Origin: Gammaproteobacteria bacterium
Lineage (GTDB): Bacteria > Pseudomonadota > Gammaproteobacteria > Pseudomonadales > Azotimanducaceae_A
DNA length: 27,327 nucleotides
Assembly: GCA_012960755.1 (NCBI GenBank)
Contig: DUAT01000068.1
Location: 93,899 to 121,225, forward strand
Direction: 5' to 3'
The notes below the pieces were generated by a model that was not told where the DNA came from, did no database searches, and worked only from the letters and a program-made list of their open reading frames with translations. Position numbers and translations under genes: made by a program. This document shows positions 16,162-24,528 of this stretch, one piece after another. The stretch's first letter is position 1; each line of letters starts with the position of its first letter.

Positions 16162-16524
16162 ATGAATTCCGCACAAAAAAAGAAAACCAGGTTACTGCTA
16201 CAAAGCACTGTGGCTATAGTAGGACTCTTTTTCTTAACGGGCAACGTCTCTATTGTCAGCGGCACCGGTCGTTACCAGTTAGAGTCATGGGGGTTTTCGA
16301 GTGGCGCAGGAACCGGGATGTATGGTGCCTTCGTCATCGACACTGCGACAGGAACAACACAAATTGTTTATCAGGCAGAAATCACCCCTAAATCCCGGCT
16401 TGTGATGAAAAATTTGCTGGGCAAGCACTTTAATGCTTATAGCGAAAAAACAATTGAAGACGGGCGATCAATTAAAGAAGCCAACAAACTCTACAAAAAA
16501 GCTACGACAGAAAGACCCAGGTAG
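16162..16524 (+). CDS. Small membrane-anchored or secreted protein, unknown
   Basis: This 120-residue product has a basic N-terminus (QKKKTR) and one hydrophobic segment (about 12-32), either a signal anchor or an uncleaved signal peptide. A compact region follows, GRYQLESWGFSSGAGTG then YGAFVIDTATGTTQIVY, of the kind seen in small envelope proteins with a DTxTG beta hairpin. The C-terminus is lysine-rich. The start is ATG at 16162 with AGGTG six bases upstream; a TTG at 16147 is less likely. It follows the CsgG-like gene by 35 bases and is probably the last gene of the operon. It could be an accessory factor in the place of CsgE/CsgF, but I see no sequence match to them. Confidence 0.65.
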   Translation: MNSAQKKKTRLLLQSTVAIVGLFFLTGNVSIVSGTGRYQLESWGFSSGAGTGMYGAFVIDTATGTTQIVYQAEITPKSRLVMKNLLGKHFNAYSEKTIEDGRSIKEANKLYKKATTERPR

Positions 16525-16876
16525 TTATAAGACAATATTATCTGATCTATCCCCAAATCCTTTAAGTAGATGGCAAATAGTAGATCCCCATATAGTTCAA
16601 CATTTTAGAAAAGGAAGAGCGTCACGGATTTGCACTGCCGATTTTTTTGGATTTCATCTTTATTGCAATAGCAATAGCGGGATCAGGATGATCATTTCGC
16701 TACCCGACTTCGAAGTGACCATACACGATTTCACAAACAAGCACCTTGCAAGTGTCAGCCAGATTTTCTGGTGATAATCAGGTTTGGGGAGAGAAAGCGG
16801 AATTGAGGCAACCGACAGATGTTGCAACCGCTCATTGCAACTCACCCCTTTTCATATGTGTTTGCTAAATGTTGGC
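16525..16876. other. Intergenic region, no gene recognised
   Basis: This 352-base AT-rich stretch lies between the CsgG-like operon and the DUF5666 fragment. Open frames here are short and give no recognisable protein. No clear terminator hairpin follows the operon. Confidence 0.4.
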
Positions 16877-17106
16877 CTAGAGGCTTAATTCTGTTGCGGA
16901 AATTTCTGACACGCCAGTTTCGTCACCTTCGACTTCTACCTTGATTCCTACCAGCGCAATGGCAAAAAAAATCTGATTGGGTCATTATCTCATCCGCCTC
17001 ATTACGATATTGAGTCTCATTGTTCGTTCTGACCGCTACACCTGCAATCACAAGTGATGTAGCACCGTCTGTTGAGCTAACAAGTCCTTTGATGCGACTA
17101 TCTTCA
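16877..17106 (-). pseudogene. 3' fragment of a DUF5666-type gene
   Basis: Read on the minus strand the frame begins EDSRIKGLVSSTDGATSLVI, continues GVAVRTNNETQYRNEADEIM, then after a one-base slip reads FFAIALVGIKVEVEGDETG and ends ATELSL before TAG at 16877. This is the typical closing half of a DUF5666 unit (small beta barrel, V-x-V-E-G motif). The slip lies in a run of eight T (plus-strand A at 16964-16971); seven would keep the frame. The missing 5' portion is at 25680-26625. The shared first 75 bases are identical, so the two pieces were once one gene. Confidence 0.7.
17032..17106 (-). repeat. 75-bp direct repeat, left copy
   Basis: These 75 bases are identical, in the same orientation, to 25680-25754. 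The flanks diverge immediately on both sides. The repeat is part of the DUF5666-type reading frame in both places. Confidence 0.95.
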
Positions 17107-18403
17107 CAAGAGTGAATTCAGCTTGAAGATTGCAGGCCAATAAACACCTTGCCCCTTCGACGTCGCCTAATAATTGTCTCGTAGATTGGCGCAGTGTCGA
17201 GGTCAATTTCGGACGTTTTTCAACCCGCTTAGAAAACTCCTCGCACAATGTCAGAATGCGCTCAAAAGTCTGACGCAGAATCTTTCCGTCTACGTGCATA
17301 TCTGAAAGACTTAGCCACTCTTTCCACATAACGATCTGAGATTCCGTCGCATCTGTGTCTTCCATGTCCTTTGTATAAATATCGACGCTGTCGCAGTATA
17401 GGGACGTCAGTGTTCCAGGGCTGCGGCATATCTTCGAAATCAGCATATTGCGTAAACCACGGGGCAGCGGATGTGGATCGACACTGAGCATGGCTATCAT
17501 AGAATTGGGATTCACCGGAAAACTCGCCGACTGAATGGTCAACGGCAATAACGCCCGCAACGCTTGCCCACCAGTATCTTCGTGATGCCCAAGCTTGGGC
17601 AGGTCAAGGCGTGCGAGCGCCTGATCTAAAGCGCTCATTTCATTTGAACCTATGACAACCGTACCCAGACCTTTTTGAGTGTATGCACCAATCAGAGCAG
17701 CAGTTGCATCAGCCGCTTCTAAGACACCTGAGGTGCGAATATGTAGAAATGATCCGTCGTCCCCGAATAGCGGCTTCTTCGATTCCAACCGAGAGTTCGT
17801 GAGATCGATGTTGGATAGATCAGTGCTATTTTCGCCGTGATTGGCTGCGACTGTCGGGACTAGTTCTACCTGCTCGACCCCGCCTGCCTTTAGCCAAAGA
17901 AAGACTTCCTGCCAAAGGGCTGGCCACTTGTTACTCTCTTCGATCAAAGAAAAAGATTTAATTGCTGGGACAATTTTTGAACTGAGGACCGCTCCGATAA
18001 CTTCGGCAGTGCTTGAATGAACTGGATTCTGATTGAAGACTGCTTCAATACTAGCCATTGATGTGATTCGTGGGTTGAAATCACTAGCGACCAGGTCAAA
18101 ACCAGAATTCGCCGAAATCAGTAAGTCGTCGCGTATGGTGAGCAAACTTCGCGCCGTTCCTGTCGGGTCCACGTTGTAAGAAGCTGCGTAAAAGTCTCCC
18201 TCAGAAACCACAGCGTCGATTGCCGATTGATAAGCAGCCAGTCTTTCGATCCCACCTGCTTCATCGTTAAATTTGACACCAGTTTGGGTACAAAGGAGCT
18301 GAAGAAACCCACTGGGTCCGACGGTAACCTCTCCGACTTTACATCCACTGCTAGCGCTCCACTGGGATGATGAAGTCAGGTATTTTCCTAAAAGTACCTT
18401 CAA
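17048..18403 (-). CDS. Truncated nuclease/helicase-like protein (AddB/PD-(D/E)XK-type N-terminus), 3' end replaced
   Basis: This 451-residue frame starts at TTG (18403) behind AGGGGA. The N-terminus (VGPSGFLQLLCTQTG, ERLAAYQSAI, then FYAASYNVDPTGTARSLLTI and RDDLL) recalls the inactivated-helicase N-terminal region of AddB-like PD-(D/E)XK nuclease proteins, which are usually about twice this length. This family call is from memory of the pattern. No nuclease motif is present, as expected if the C-terminal half is gone. The reading frame crosses into the 75-bp repeat at 17106, so the last 19 or so residues (KIVASKDLLAQQTVLHHL) are DUF5666 DNA read in the wrong frame. The gene is therefore a chimera, presumably non-functional, cut at the edge of the inserted segment. 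Confidence 0.6.
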   Translation of the reverse strand: MKVLLGKYLTSSSQWSASSGCKVGEVTVGPSGFLQLLCTQTGVKFNDEAGGIERLAAYQSAIDAVVSEGDFYAASYNVDPTGTARSLLTIRDDLLISANSGFDLVASDFNPRITSMASIEAVFNQNPVHSSTAEVIGAVLSSKIVPAIKSFSLIEESNKWPALWQEVFLWLKAGGVEQVELVPTVAANHGENSTDLSNIDLTNSRLESKKPLFGDDGSFLHIRTSGVLEAADATAALIGAYTQKGLGTVVIGSNEMSALDQALARLDLPKLGHHEDTGGQALRALLPLTIQSASFPVNPNSMIAMLSVDPHPLPRGLRNMLISKICRSPGTLTSLYCDSVDIYTKDMEDTDATESQIVMWKEWLSLSDMHVDGKILRQTFERILTLCEEFSKRVEKRPKLTSTLRQSTRQLLGDVEGARCLLACNLQAEFTLVKIVASKDLLAQQTVLHHL

Positions 18404-18948
18404 CTCGATTCCCCTGTTTTCGTTTAGAGACCTAAGTGTTGTCCCTCACAAATCGTGATCCGGAGGAAATTCATGCAGCTTTACGCCATTTATATCGAAG
18501 GTGTCACTACATAGAAACATTATCCCACGTTCTGAACTGTTCAAATAACAGTCACATCATCTATCAGATTAATCTCAAACTACTTTCACATACGATTTTG
18601 AAACGCAATTGAGTCGATAATCTCTCAAGCATACCGAAGATACCATGGTATTTCCGATTGATATCAGACTATTTTCAAGTTGTCAGTAAAACAGCTGCCC
18701 AGATAACCGCGAGTGAAGTTAGGTCTTCCATTAATTTGCGTGGATACCCCGATCGTTTGAAATTGGTGACCTGATTCTATCACTTTGAATCTGATCCAAG
18801 TTATTAACGGTCGAGGCTGGCGCCCGGGGGGGCTAGAAACTAGCGGTGAAGAGAATAAGTAATTTAAACCACATTTTCCCGAAATTTCGAAAGTATCCTA
18901 GCAAAGCATTCTTAGACAAAGAGCCTGGGGAAACAATACGTCATCACT
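18404..18948. other. Intergenic region, no gene recognised
   Basis: These 545 bases lie between the truncated nuclease-like gene and the cytochrome genes. They carry no convincing coding frame on either strand and no obvious RNA gene. They should contain the promoter of the nuclease-like gene and the end of the cytochrome transcript. Confidence 0.4.
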
Positions 18949-19524
18949 TCACCGCGATTCTTCGCCAGAAAAGCGCTTGAACACATGCCTGAATCCTCGA
19001 AACAACCTGTCCTCGCTGAATATCCCTTCAACGGCTTCTTTATGACAATCTGTACAGGGGCTAAAGAATCCTACCTCATTGGCGCTGTCACCCAGAAGTT
19101 TATATGCATTCTCGTGGTCATCGATAAAGGCCGGTAGTTCAGTGATTCGAATCGGTGGGTCGGGCGGTATTGATACCAGCCAATGGTTAACACCTGAATC
19201 GCTCGTGTTATCCATGGAATATTGTGTCAGATACCTGCTGATGTACGCGGAAGTTTCAGCGTCGAGTTCTGCATTTTCTTCAAAGTGTTGGTCAATACCT
19301 GACATCAGTTTTGTCCAGCTTTTTGTCGGCAGTAACATGGGCGGATAGGCCAGATGACAAGCGCCACACTCGGTGATATAGGAGTCATCCCTGGGAAATG
19401 CGGCGGTTGATTCAGTATTGTCGAGAGTGGCCGTTACGCCTGCCGGTTTCTCGTCGGCTACACAATATGGAGCTAGTATGACAGTGAAAGGCAACAATAT
19501 GGCAGCGCACAACCAACGAGACAT
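18949..19524 (-). CDS. Diheme cytochrome c (DHC-like), second copy
   Basis: This 191-residue periplasmic protein has a signal peptide (cleavage near residue 23) and two haem sites, CGACH at 53-57 and CTDCH at 157-161. It is clearly paralogous to the upstream gene: shared blocks are ACHLAYPPMLLP, the SW-x-K-L/I turn, PPIRITELP, and FFSPC-x-DCHKE. This is the layout of the diheme cytochrome c family that donates electrons to SHP in several proteobacteria. Its ATG lies two bases past the stop of the upstream copy, and the AAGGAGAAGGAG Shine-Dalgarno is inside that gene's 3' end, so translation is coupled. Confidence 0.85.
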   Translation of the reverse strand: MSRWLCAAILLPFTVILAPYCVADEKPAGVTATLDNTESTAAFPRDDSYITECGACHLAYPPMLLPTKSWTKLMSGIDQHFEENAELDAETSAYISRYLTQYSMDNTSDSGVNHWLVSIPPDPPIRITELPAFIDDHENAYKLLGDSANEVGFFSPCTDCHKEAVEGIFSEDRLFRGFRHVFKRFSGEESR

Positions 19525-19526
19525 TC

Positions 19527-20117
19527 CTAAAACTCCTTCTCCTCGCCAAACTGAAAGTCGGGACCGTAACCTTTATAGAGTTTTTCCTTGTCGAAAATTC
19601 CGCTGGCACCTTCTTTGTGGCAATCTTCACAGGGGCTGAAGAACCCTGTCTCAACTTCGTCCAGACCGATCTGGCGAACAGCTGGTTCGTGTTCCTTCAG
19701 AAACTCGGGTAGCTCAGTGATTCGGATCGGCGGATCACTGGGTAGATTCTTCTTAAACCTGGCTATCCTTTCTGACGTTTCGTGTTCCAGAGAATTTCTT
19801 TTTAAGTAATCCGCAAGATGTTCCACAGTTTCTGAATCCAGGTCAGCATTTTCACCAAAATGATTCTCGAGCCCATGGAGAATTTTCATCCAGCTACTGG
19901 CGGGCAACAGGCCAGGGGCATAACCGAGATGACATGCAGCGCACTCTTCGGTGTAAAACGGGTCTGTTTCAAAGATTGGTGAGGTTTGGTTGTCGTAGTT
20001 ACTACGATCTCCAGGGTATCGCGCCGCCTGGCTATTCATACACTGGAGTGTGAACACCAGCGGTAGGACACACAGTAGTTTTCCAAAATTTTTTCTTGAT
20101 TCGGTTTTCATCTTCAT
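19527..20117 (-). CDS. Diheme cytochrome c (DHC-like), first copy
   Basis: This 196-residue periplasmic protein has a signal peptide (hydrophobic LLCVLPLVFTL, cleavage near residue 32) and haem sites CAACH at 59-63 and CEDCH at 163-167. The conserved HLGYAPGLLP and PPIRITELPEF blocks match the DHC family. It follows the DUF1924/SHP-like gene by 22 bases and is followed almost directly by its own paralogue. An SHP gene beside a DHC gene is a known pairing in Rhodobacter and Shewanella, where DHC reduces SHP. The cytochrome b partner often found with them is not here. The Shine-Dalgarno is weak. Confidence 0.87.
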   Translation of the reverse strand: MKMKTESRKNFGKLLCVLPLVFTLQCMNSQAARYPGDRSNYDNQTSPIFETDPFYTEECAACHLGYAPGLLPASSWMKILHGLENHFGENADLDSETVEHLADYLKRNSLEHETSERIARFKKNLPSDPPIRITELPEFLKEHEPAVRQIGLDEVETGFFSPCEDCHKEGASGIFDKEKLYKGYGPDFQFGEEKEF

Positions 20118-20139
20118 TTAGCCACTGCTTGCATAAAGT

Positions 20140-20538
20140 TTACTGTTGACTTAACCACAGAAGGATATTGCCTTTTTCCTCGATTGTGCATTCACGACCG
20201 ATAGTCCATTTGCAGTTCCGAAGAAACCACTTATTGATCTTCTTCCGCTTCGTTAACCTTTCAGGGTTAACAGACGGTGCCATTGGCTCAATAATTTTGC
20301 CAGTCCGCTCATGTCTACCGCGGGTCAGCAAGGATTTTGTATGGCAGGTAGTGCAGCTTCGACCGTCATTGTCGCTGTACCAAAACAGTCTGCCGGACTC
20401 CGCAGAAAAGGGTTGTTGCACCGTTTCGCCGTATTCTTGCAGCATGGTAGCTGTCACTTCCGAAGCCTTGACGAAGTTTACCAACAGCAGAATGACTATA
20501 CCGATCAGGCCAACGGTCAAGTGATTCCTGGATGACAT
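20140..20538 (-). CDS. DUF1924 / SHP-like oxygen- or NO-binding cytochrome c
   Basis: This 132-residue protein has a signal peptide (hydrophobic about 8-22, cleavage after VKA near 25) and one haem site, CTTCH at 62-66. The sequence follows DUF1924 closely: FSAESGRLFW, GRHERTGKIIEPMAPSVNPE, then WFLRNCKWTIGRECTIEEKG. In Rhodobacter SHP an Asn is the sixth haem ligand and leaves on reduction, opening a site for O2 or NO. Asn91 in SVNPE is the likely equivalent. Cys109 and Cys117 would form the conserved disulphide. Partners are the diheme cytochromes directly downstream. No good Shine-Dalgarno precedes the start; instead a long hairpin ends nine bases before it. Confidence 0.87.
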   Translation of the reverse strand: MSSRNHLTVGLIGIVILLLVNFVKASEVTATMLQEYGETVQQPFSAESGRLFWYSDNDGRSCTTCHTKSLLTRGRHERTGKIIEPMAPSVNPERLTKRKKINKWFLRNCKWTIGRECTIEEKGNILLWLSQQ

Positions 20539-20547
20539 CTATAAGCA

Positions 20548-20585
20548 CGGTCAGCAGATCTGAACAATTTCAGATCTGCTGACCG
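20548..20585 (-). terminator. Perfect 17-bp hairpin between propeller and SHP-like genes
   Basis: CGGTCAGCAGATCTGAA at 20548-20564 and its exact complement at 20569-20585 flank a four-base loop. It begins 11 bases after the stop of the propeller gene and ends nine bases before the start of the SHP-like gene. There is no U-tract on the minus strand, so it may act as an mRNA end-protecting or processing stem, or block ribosome entry, rather than as a simple terminator. Confidence 0.75.
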
Positions 20586-20596
20586 AAAATACCTAA

Positions 20597-22276
20597 TCAG
20601 GCATCGGCATCAATGCAGAAAATTTGCAATACACCGCCCTCAAGCGCAGCAGCCGGTAACGGATTATTGGAAGTACAGATTTTTCCATCTGGCGTGAAAC
20701 TCGTGTCCCGGGTGTAGGTATTCGATAAAGGAACCGGGTAAACAACGAATCGCTCTTCATCTTGTATGAAGCGGTACAAACGGTCGGTCATGTTCTCATT
20801 CAGCCATATATCCTGTGTCTTGGGGTGTATGGCCAGTGCATAAGGTGCAGGGCGGAATCCCGGTGCAAACTCGGGCATCTCATAGACTTTACTGTGGAAC
20901 CAGTTGTTGACGTCAATCCGCGCCAACTCTCCATGCGAGTACCCTGTAACCCATAAAATTCCTTTTTTATCGAAGTACATTCGGCGTGGACCCTTAACTG
21001 GCGAATTGAACTCAGTGACATGCAGTGTGTCTGGATCAACTCGCCCAATCTTGTCGCCGAATAAACGTCCGTACCACATGGCGTCATCAGTGGGGCTGAT
21101 GTCGATGCCATAGGGCTGCGTTCCTCCGGAGATGCCACCCGCCTTAACCTTGGGCAGGGGGATGATATCGAATTTACCGGAATCCGGATCGAGTCGGCCA
21201 ACATGTTCTGCACCGGCCATCGTAAACCAGACCATGCCCGTTTTGGCGACACGAATTGTATGTGGATACCGGCCTTTGTACATGTCGGGTAGCTTGTGAG
21301 AAGCCTCCCACTGATTGTTGTCCGGGTTGAAAACACCAATGCTGGTGCTACCCGTGTTGGTGACATAGTATTTTCCGTCGTGACCAAGGGCTAATGAGTG
21401 AGGTCCGTCTCTCTTGGGTTCAAACTTGGCAGTCTTCCCTTCAGCAGGTGATGAAGTGTAATAGAAATCTGCCTGTGATCCGTTCTGCACCACATATTCG
21501 CTTACGCCGGATTTTGGATCAGTAACCGACATATGGTGCAAAGCCTGATCGACGGTATAGAGCATGCCCGTCTTCGGGTGAGCGATGGTGTCATGGGGTA
21601 CACCCTGGGCCAGTAAGGGGTACTCATATATTTTGGTTTTCGAAAGTGCTTTCTCGTCCACCGGGAATACCGGTCGAACTTCTACTGGTTTGCCATCAAA
21701 ACCTGCCGCGAAAATCTCGGACCTTCGGTCGATGAGCTTGTCATCGAAGTTGCCGATATACATATGCATGCGTTTTACGGTACCGGTCCAATTCTTCGCG
21801 GTACGAGGTACCCTGGTGAAGGAATTACCCAGCTGATGGCAGGAAAGACAATCACGCTGAAACTGGTAGCGATTGAAGTCTTTGTCATCACCGACTTCGA
21901 ATGGTAACTGCCCAAAATGGTAAGCAGCCGGGAGGCTATCAGAAATTTCCCTGTCTTCCGTCATGGGCTCCATGACCAGATTTTCCTCGATTTTGGCTGT
22001 TGCTCCCAATTCTATTGTGGTCGTGGCATCTCTAAAATAAGGCAGACGTGCACGCACGTCGATATCACCCGCCAGGTCGGTCTTAATCTTGTACTTACCT
22101 TTGGCATTGGTAAAAACTGATTCCGACACGTTGTCTTTGCTGGTCAGTCTGACCATGACACCGGTCAACGGCTTTCCATCCGCATCTTTGACTACACCTT
22201 TCACAAATCCTGCACTCGCAGATGCGGTAACGAGTATTGCAGCTAAAAATCCCACGCCTATACTGACAATTTTCAT
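20597..22276 (-). CDS. Periplasmic haem-containing beta-propeller protein with carboxypeptidase-regulatory-like domain
   Basis: This is a 559-residue protein. The start is ATG at 22276, where AGGAG is well placed and a signal peptide (MKIVSIGVGFLAAI, cleavage after SASA near 22) begins. A GTG at 22321 would put 15 polar residues before it. Domains in order are: a carboxypeptidase-regulatory-like beta sandwich (about 24-102, VKGVVKDADGKPLTGVMVRL); one c-type haem site CLSCH at 143-147; and a six- or seven-bladed NHL/Vgb-like propeller (about 220-540) with repeated PHSLALGHDG, PHTIRVAKTG, PYGIDISPTD and PYALAIHPKT turns. Vgb is the streptogramin lyase fold, but here the haem and the PQQ neighbour point to redox or sensing work in the periplasm, not resistance. 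It lies downstream of the dehydrogenase on the same strand, with a 192-base gap. Confidence 0.83.
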   Translation of the reverse strand: MKIVSIGVGFLAAILVTASASAGFVKGVVKDADGKPLTGVMVRLTSKDNVSESVFTNAKGKYKIKTDLAGDIDVRARLPYFRDATTTIELGATAKIEENLVMEPMTEDREISDSLPAAYHFGQLPFEVGDDKDFNRYQFQRDCLSCHQLGNSFTRVPRTAKNWTGTVKRMHMYIGNFDDKLIDRRSEIFAAGFDGKPVEVRPVFPVDEKALSKTKIYEYPLLAQGVPHDTIAHPKTGMLYTVDQALHHMSVTDPKSGVSEYVVQNGSQADFYYTSSPAEGKTAKFEPKRDGPHSLALGHDGKYYVTNTGSTSIGVFNPDNNQWEASHKLPDMYKGRYPHTIRVAKTGMVWFTMAGAEHVGRLDPDSGKFDIIPLPKVKAGGISGGTQPYGIDISPTDDAMWYGRLFGDKIGRVDPDTLHVTEFNSPVKGPRRMYFDKKGILWVTGYSHGELARIDVNNWFHSKVYEMPEFAPGFRPAPYALAIHPKTQDIWLNENMTDRLYRFIQDEERFVVYPVPLSNTYTRDTSFTPDGKICTSNNPLPAAALEGGVLQIFCIDADA

Positions 22277-22468
22277 CTTTAGTCTCCTGTCTTTAAAGTC
22301 AATCTTTTCAACACTATACACCCTCTACACTGCCTACGGCCCTTGAATCAGGCAAAACCTCGCACAAACATGGCATAATTTGACAGGGATCAGGAATCAA
22401 TAATCACGTAATGGAAAAAGCTGGTGGTGATAGACTGATCATCCAGTTCCATTTGTCTGTTCTCTCGA

Positions 22469-24421
22469 CTATGGCAGTGAAAAAGCCATCAACTGGGATT
22501 TCCTGCCGTTGAAAATCACGGCGACGACGACGTATTGCTTGCCATCTGCCAGATACGTCATCGGCACACCAGCAGCATAGCCGGGAAGTGCTATTTCATG
22601 GATGGTCTCGCCGGTAGCCTTGTCCATGGCCCGCAGAACGGGTTTATTATTCGAAGCTGCAGCAAAAAGCAGGGATTTGGTTACCATCGGGCTGGCATGT
22701 CCGCCACCTCCCAGTGGTCCGGGGTCGGGTATGCCCATATCGATCACGCGTTGACGCATGCCATCACCATTGGGCACAACGAACTCATAGTCACCGGTAT
22801 TGAGATTGATGGCACTGATACGACTATAGGGTGGTTTGGTTAACGGTAGCCGTTTTGGCCCACGCGTTGATCGATCACCGCCGCGCAAGAATCTGAATTC
22901 GGTCACATCAGGCTCCTGTTCTACCAGGGTTGAGACAATGGCGTTGGTCACTGACGAGACGTAGAGCATTGAAGTTTCCGGATCAAAAGCGACACTGTTC
23001 CACTCTGCACCACCGCCGTCACCCGGCAGCTGCAGGGAACCCTTCACTGAAGGAGGCGTGAAGAAGCCATCATTTCTGAATTTGTTGATTATTTTTTTTG
23101 CTTCTGCTTTCAATTCAGGAGTGAAATCAATGAGATCATCATCATCGAGACCCTGCCGGTCAAAGGGTACCGGCCTGGTCGGCACCGGCTGTGTTGCCGC
23201 GGTTCGTTCACCTGGTACATCACTTGCGGGAAACGGCTGCTCGACGATGGGCCACACTGGCTCTCCGGTAACGCGGTCAAGTACATACACAAAGGCCTGC
23301 TTCGATACCTGTGCAACGGCCTTAATATCTTTGCCATCCACGGTGATATCAACCAGCACTGGCGGTGCGGGTAGATCGTAGTCCCACAGATCATGGTGCA
23401 CCGTCTGAAAGTACCAGACCAATTCACCGGTACTGGCCTTCAGGCAGACAATACTGTTACCAAAGAGATTATCGCCATGTCGTTGCCCGCCATACCAGTC
23501 ATTGCTGGGGGCACCAAAAGGCAGGTAGACATAACCCAGTTCAGGATCGCCCGACATCAGGGTCCAGACGTTGGTAGAACCGGTAACCTTCCAGGACTCA
23601 TTTTCCCAGGTGTCATGACCTGTTTCCCCCGGTTTGGGGATGGAATGGAATATCCACTTTTGTTCACCGGTATGAACATCGAAGCCACGAATATGTCCGG
23701 GGGGCATCTCGCTTTGTTTCCTGGTTAGCCAACCCACCAGGGGCATATCCGAAATTACGGCGCCCATCACCACAGTGTTGTTGATGATCATGACCGCAAC
23801 CGTATTGGAATATTTTGAACGATCGACTTCCTGGCCGAGACCCTTTGTCAAATCTACCCGACCAGCCTGACCGAAGTACGGATCGGGAACGCCCGTATCC
23901 GCATCGAGCGACCAGAGATAGGCATTGTTTGTACCCATCAGGATGCGACGTTTGTCGCCATCCTCGAAATAGGAAACACCACGGTGATTGAAACCAATGT
24001 TGGCTGGACGACCATCATCGTATGTGCGGGTATCGAAGAGCCACTTTTTCTTGCCGGTGACTGCATTGATGGCCGCTACATATCCCATGGGTGTGCTGAC
24101 GTACAGCGTGTCGTCAATCTTGATCGGGGTGCTCTTGAAACCGCTGGATGCGATGGCCTCGAAGAAATTGGTATCGGCACTGGAACCAATGGCATCCAGC
24201 AGAGCGCCATCCGGCACTTCCCAGGTCCAGGCAACTTCAAGATCCGTTACGTTACGCTGATTGATCTGGTCCAGATCGGCGTATTTTGACATTTGCTTGT
24301 TCATGCCATACGACGGCCAATCGGAGTTGGCACCAGGATCAGGTTCAGCACCAACCGCGTTGTACGACAGGAAAAAACACACAAAGACGCCCGCGAAACT
24401 CGACGTTATTACCTGTCTCAT
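22469..24421 (-). CDS. PQQ-dependent dehydrogenase (quinoprotein, glucose-dehydrogenase-like)
   Basis: This 650-residue periplasmic enzyme has a signal peptide (cleavage after VGA near 25). The eight-bladed quinoprotein propeller shows the family's signposts: WPSYGMNKQMSKYADLDQIN, NVTDLEVAW, STPIKIDDTLYVSTPMGYVA, GKKKWLFD, HHDLWDYDLPAPP and GGGGHASPMV near the end. It oxidises an alcohol or sugar using PQQ and calcium and passes electrons to a cytochrome. It has no fused haem domain, so an external acceptor is needed; the cytochrome c5-like protein encoded 107 bases upstream fits. The N-terminal five-helix membrane anchor of mGDH is absent, so the enzyme is soluble. Substrate cannot be told from sequence. 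No pqq biosynthesis genes are in the window. An AGGA Shine-Dalgarno supports the start. Confidence 0.88.
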   Translation of the reverse strand: MRQVITSSFAGVFVCFFLSYNAVGAEPDPGANSDWPSYGMNKQMSKYADLDQINQRNVTDLEVAWTWEVPDGALLDAIGSSADTNFFEAIASSGFKSTPIKIDDTLYVSTPMGYVAAINAVTGKKKWLFDTRTYDDGRPANIGFNHRGVSYFEDGDKRRILMGTNNAYLWSLDADTGVPDPYFGQAGRVDLTKGLGQEVDRSKYSNTVAVMIINNTVVMGAVISDMPLVGWLTRKQSEMPPGHIRGFDVHTGEQKWIFHSIPKPGETGHDTWENESWKVTGSTNVWTLMSGDPELGYVYLPFGAPSNDWYGGQRHGDNLFGNSIVCLKASTGELVWYFQTVHHDLWDYDLPAPPVLVDITVDGKDIKAVAQVSKQAFVYVLDRVTGEPVWPIVEQPFPASDVPGERTAATQPVPTRPVPFDRQGLDDDDLIDFTPELKAEAKKIINKFRNDGFFTPPSVKGSLQLPGDGGGAEWNSVAFDPETSMLYVSSVTNAIVSTLVEQEPDVTEFRFLRGGDRSTRGPKRLPLTKPPYSRISAINLNTGDYEFVVPNGDGMRQRVIDMGIPDPGPLGGGGHASPMVTKSLLFAAASNNKPVLRAMDKATGETIHEIALPGYAAGVPMTYLADGKQYVVVAVIFNGRKSQLMAFSLP

Positions 24422-24528
24422 AACAATCCTGCAATGCTGAATGTGATTCGATTATGAGTGCTACAGGTCCGGCAGACAAGCCCGGTGCCAATGTCTGCTA
24501 AACCCAGTGCGGCATCACTGACAGCAAT

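Noticed and set aside
16433..16774. 113-codon plus-strand frame after the CsgG-like operon
   Set aside because: It starts inside the preceding gene in another frame, has no Shine-Dalgarno and no protein-like features.
16990..17031. CAATATCGTA shared just beyond both 75-bp repeat copies (about 17005 and 25662)
   Set aside because: It is only ten bases, at different distances from the repeat; chance is enough to explain it.
20597..22276. Virginiamycin B lyase resistance gene
   Set aside because: Only the propeller fold is alike; signal peptide, haem motif and PQQ/cytochrome neighbours argue for a redox or sensing role.
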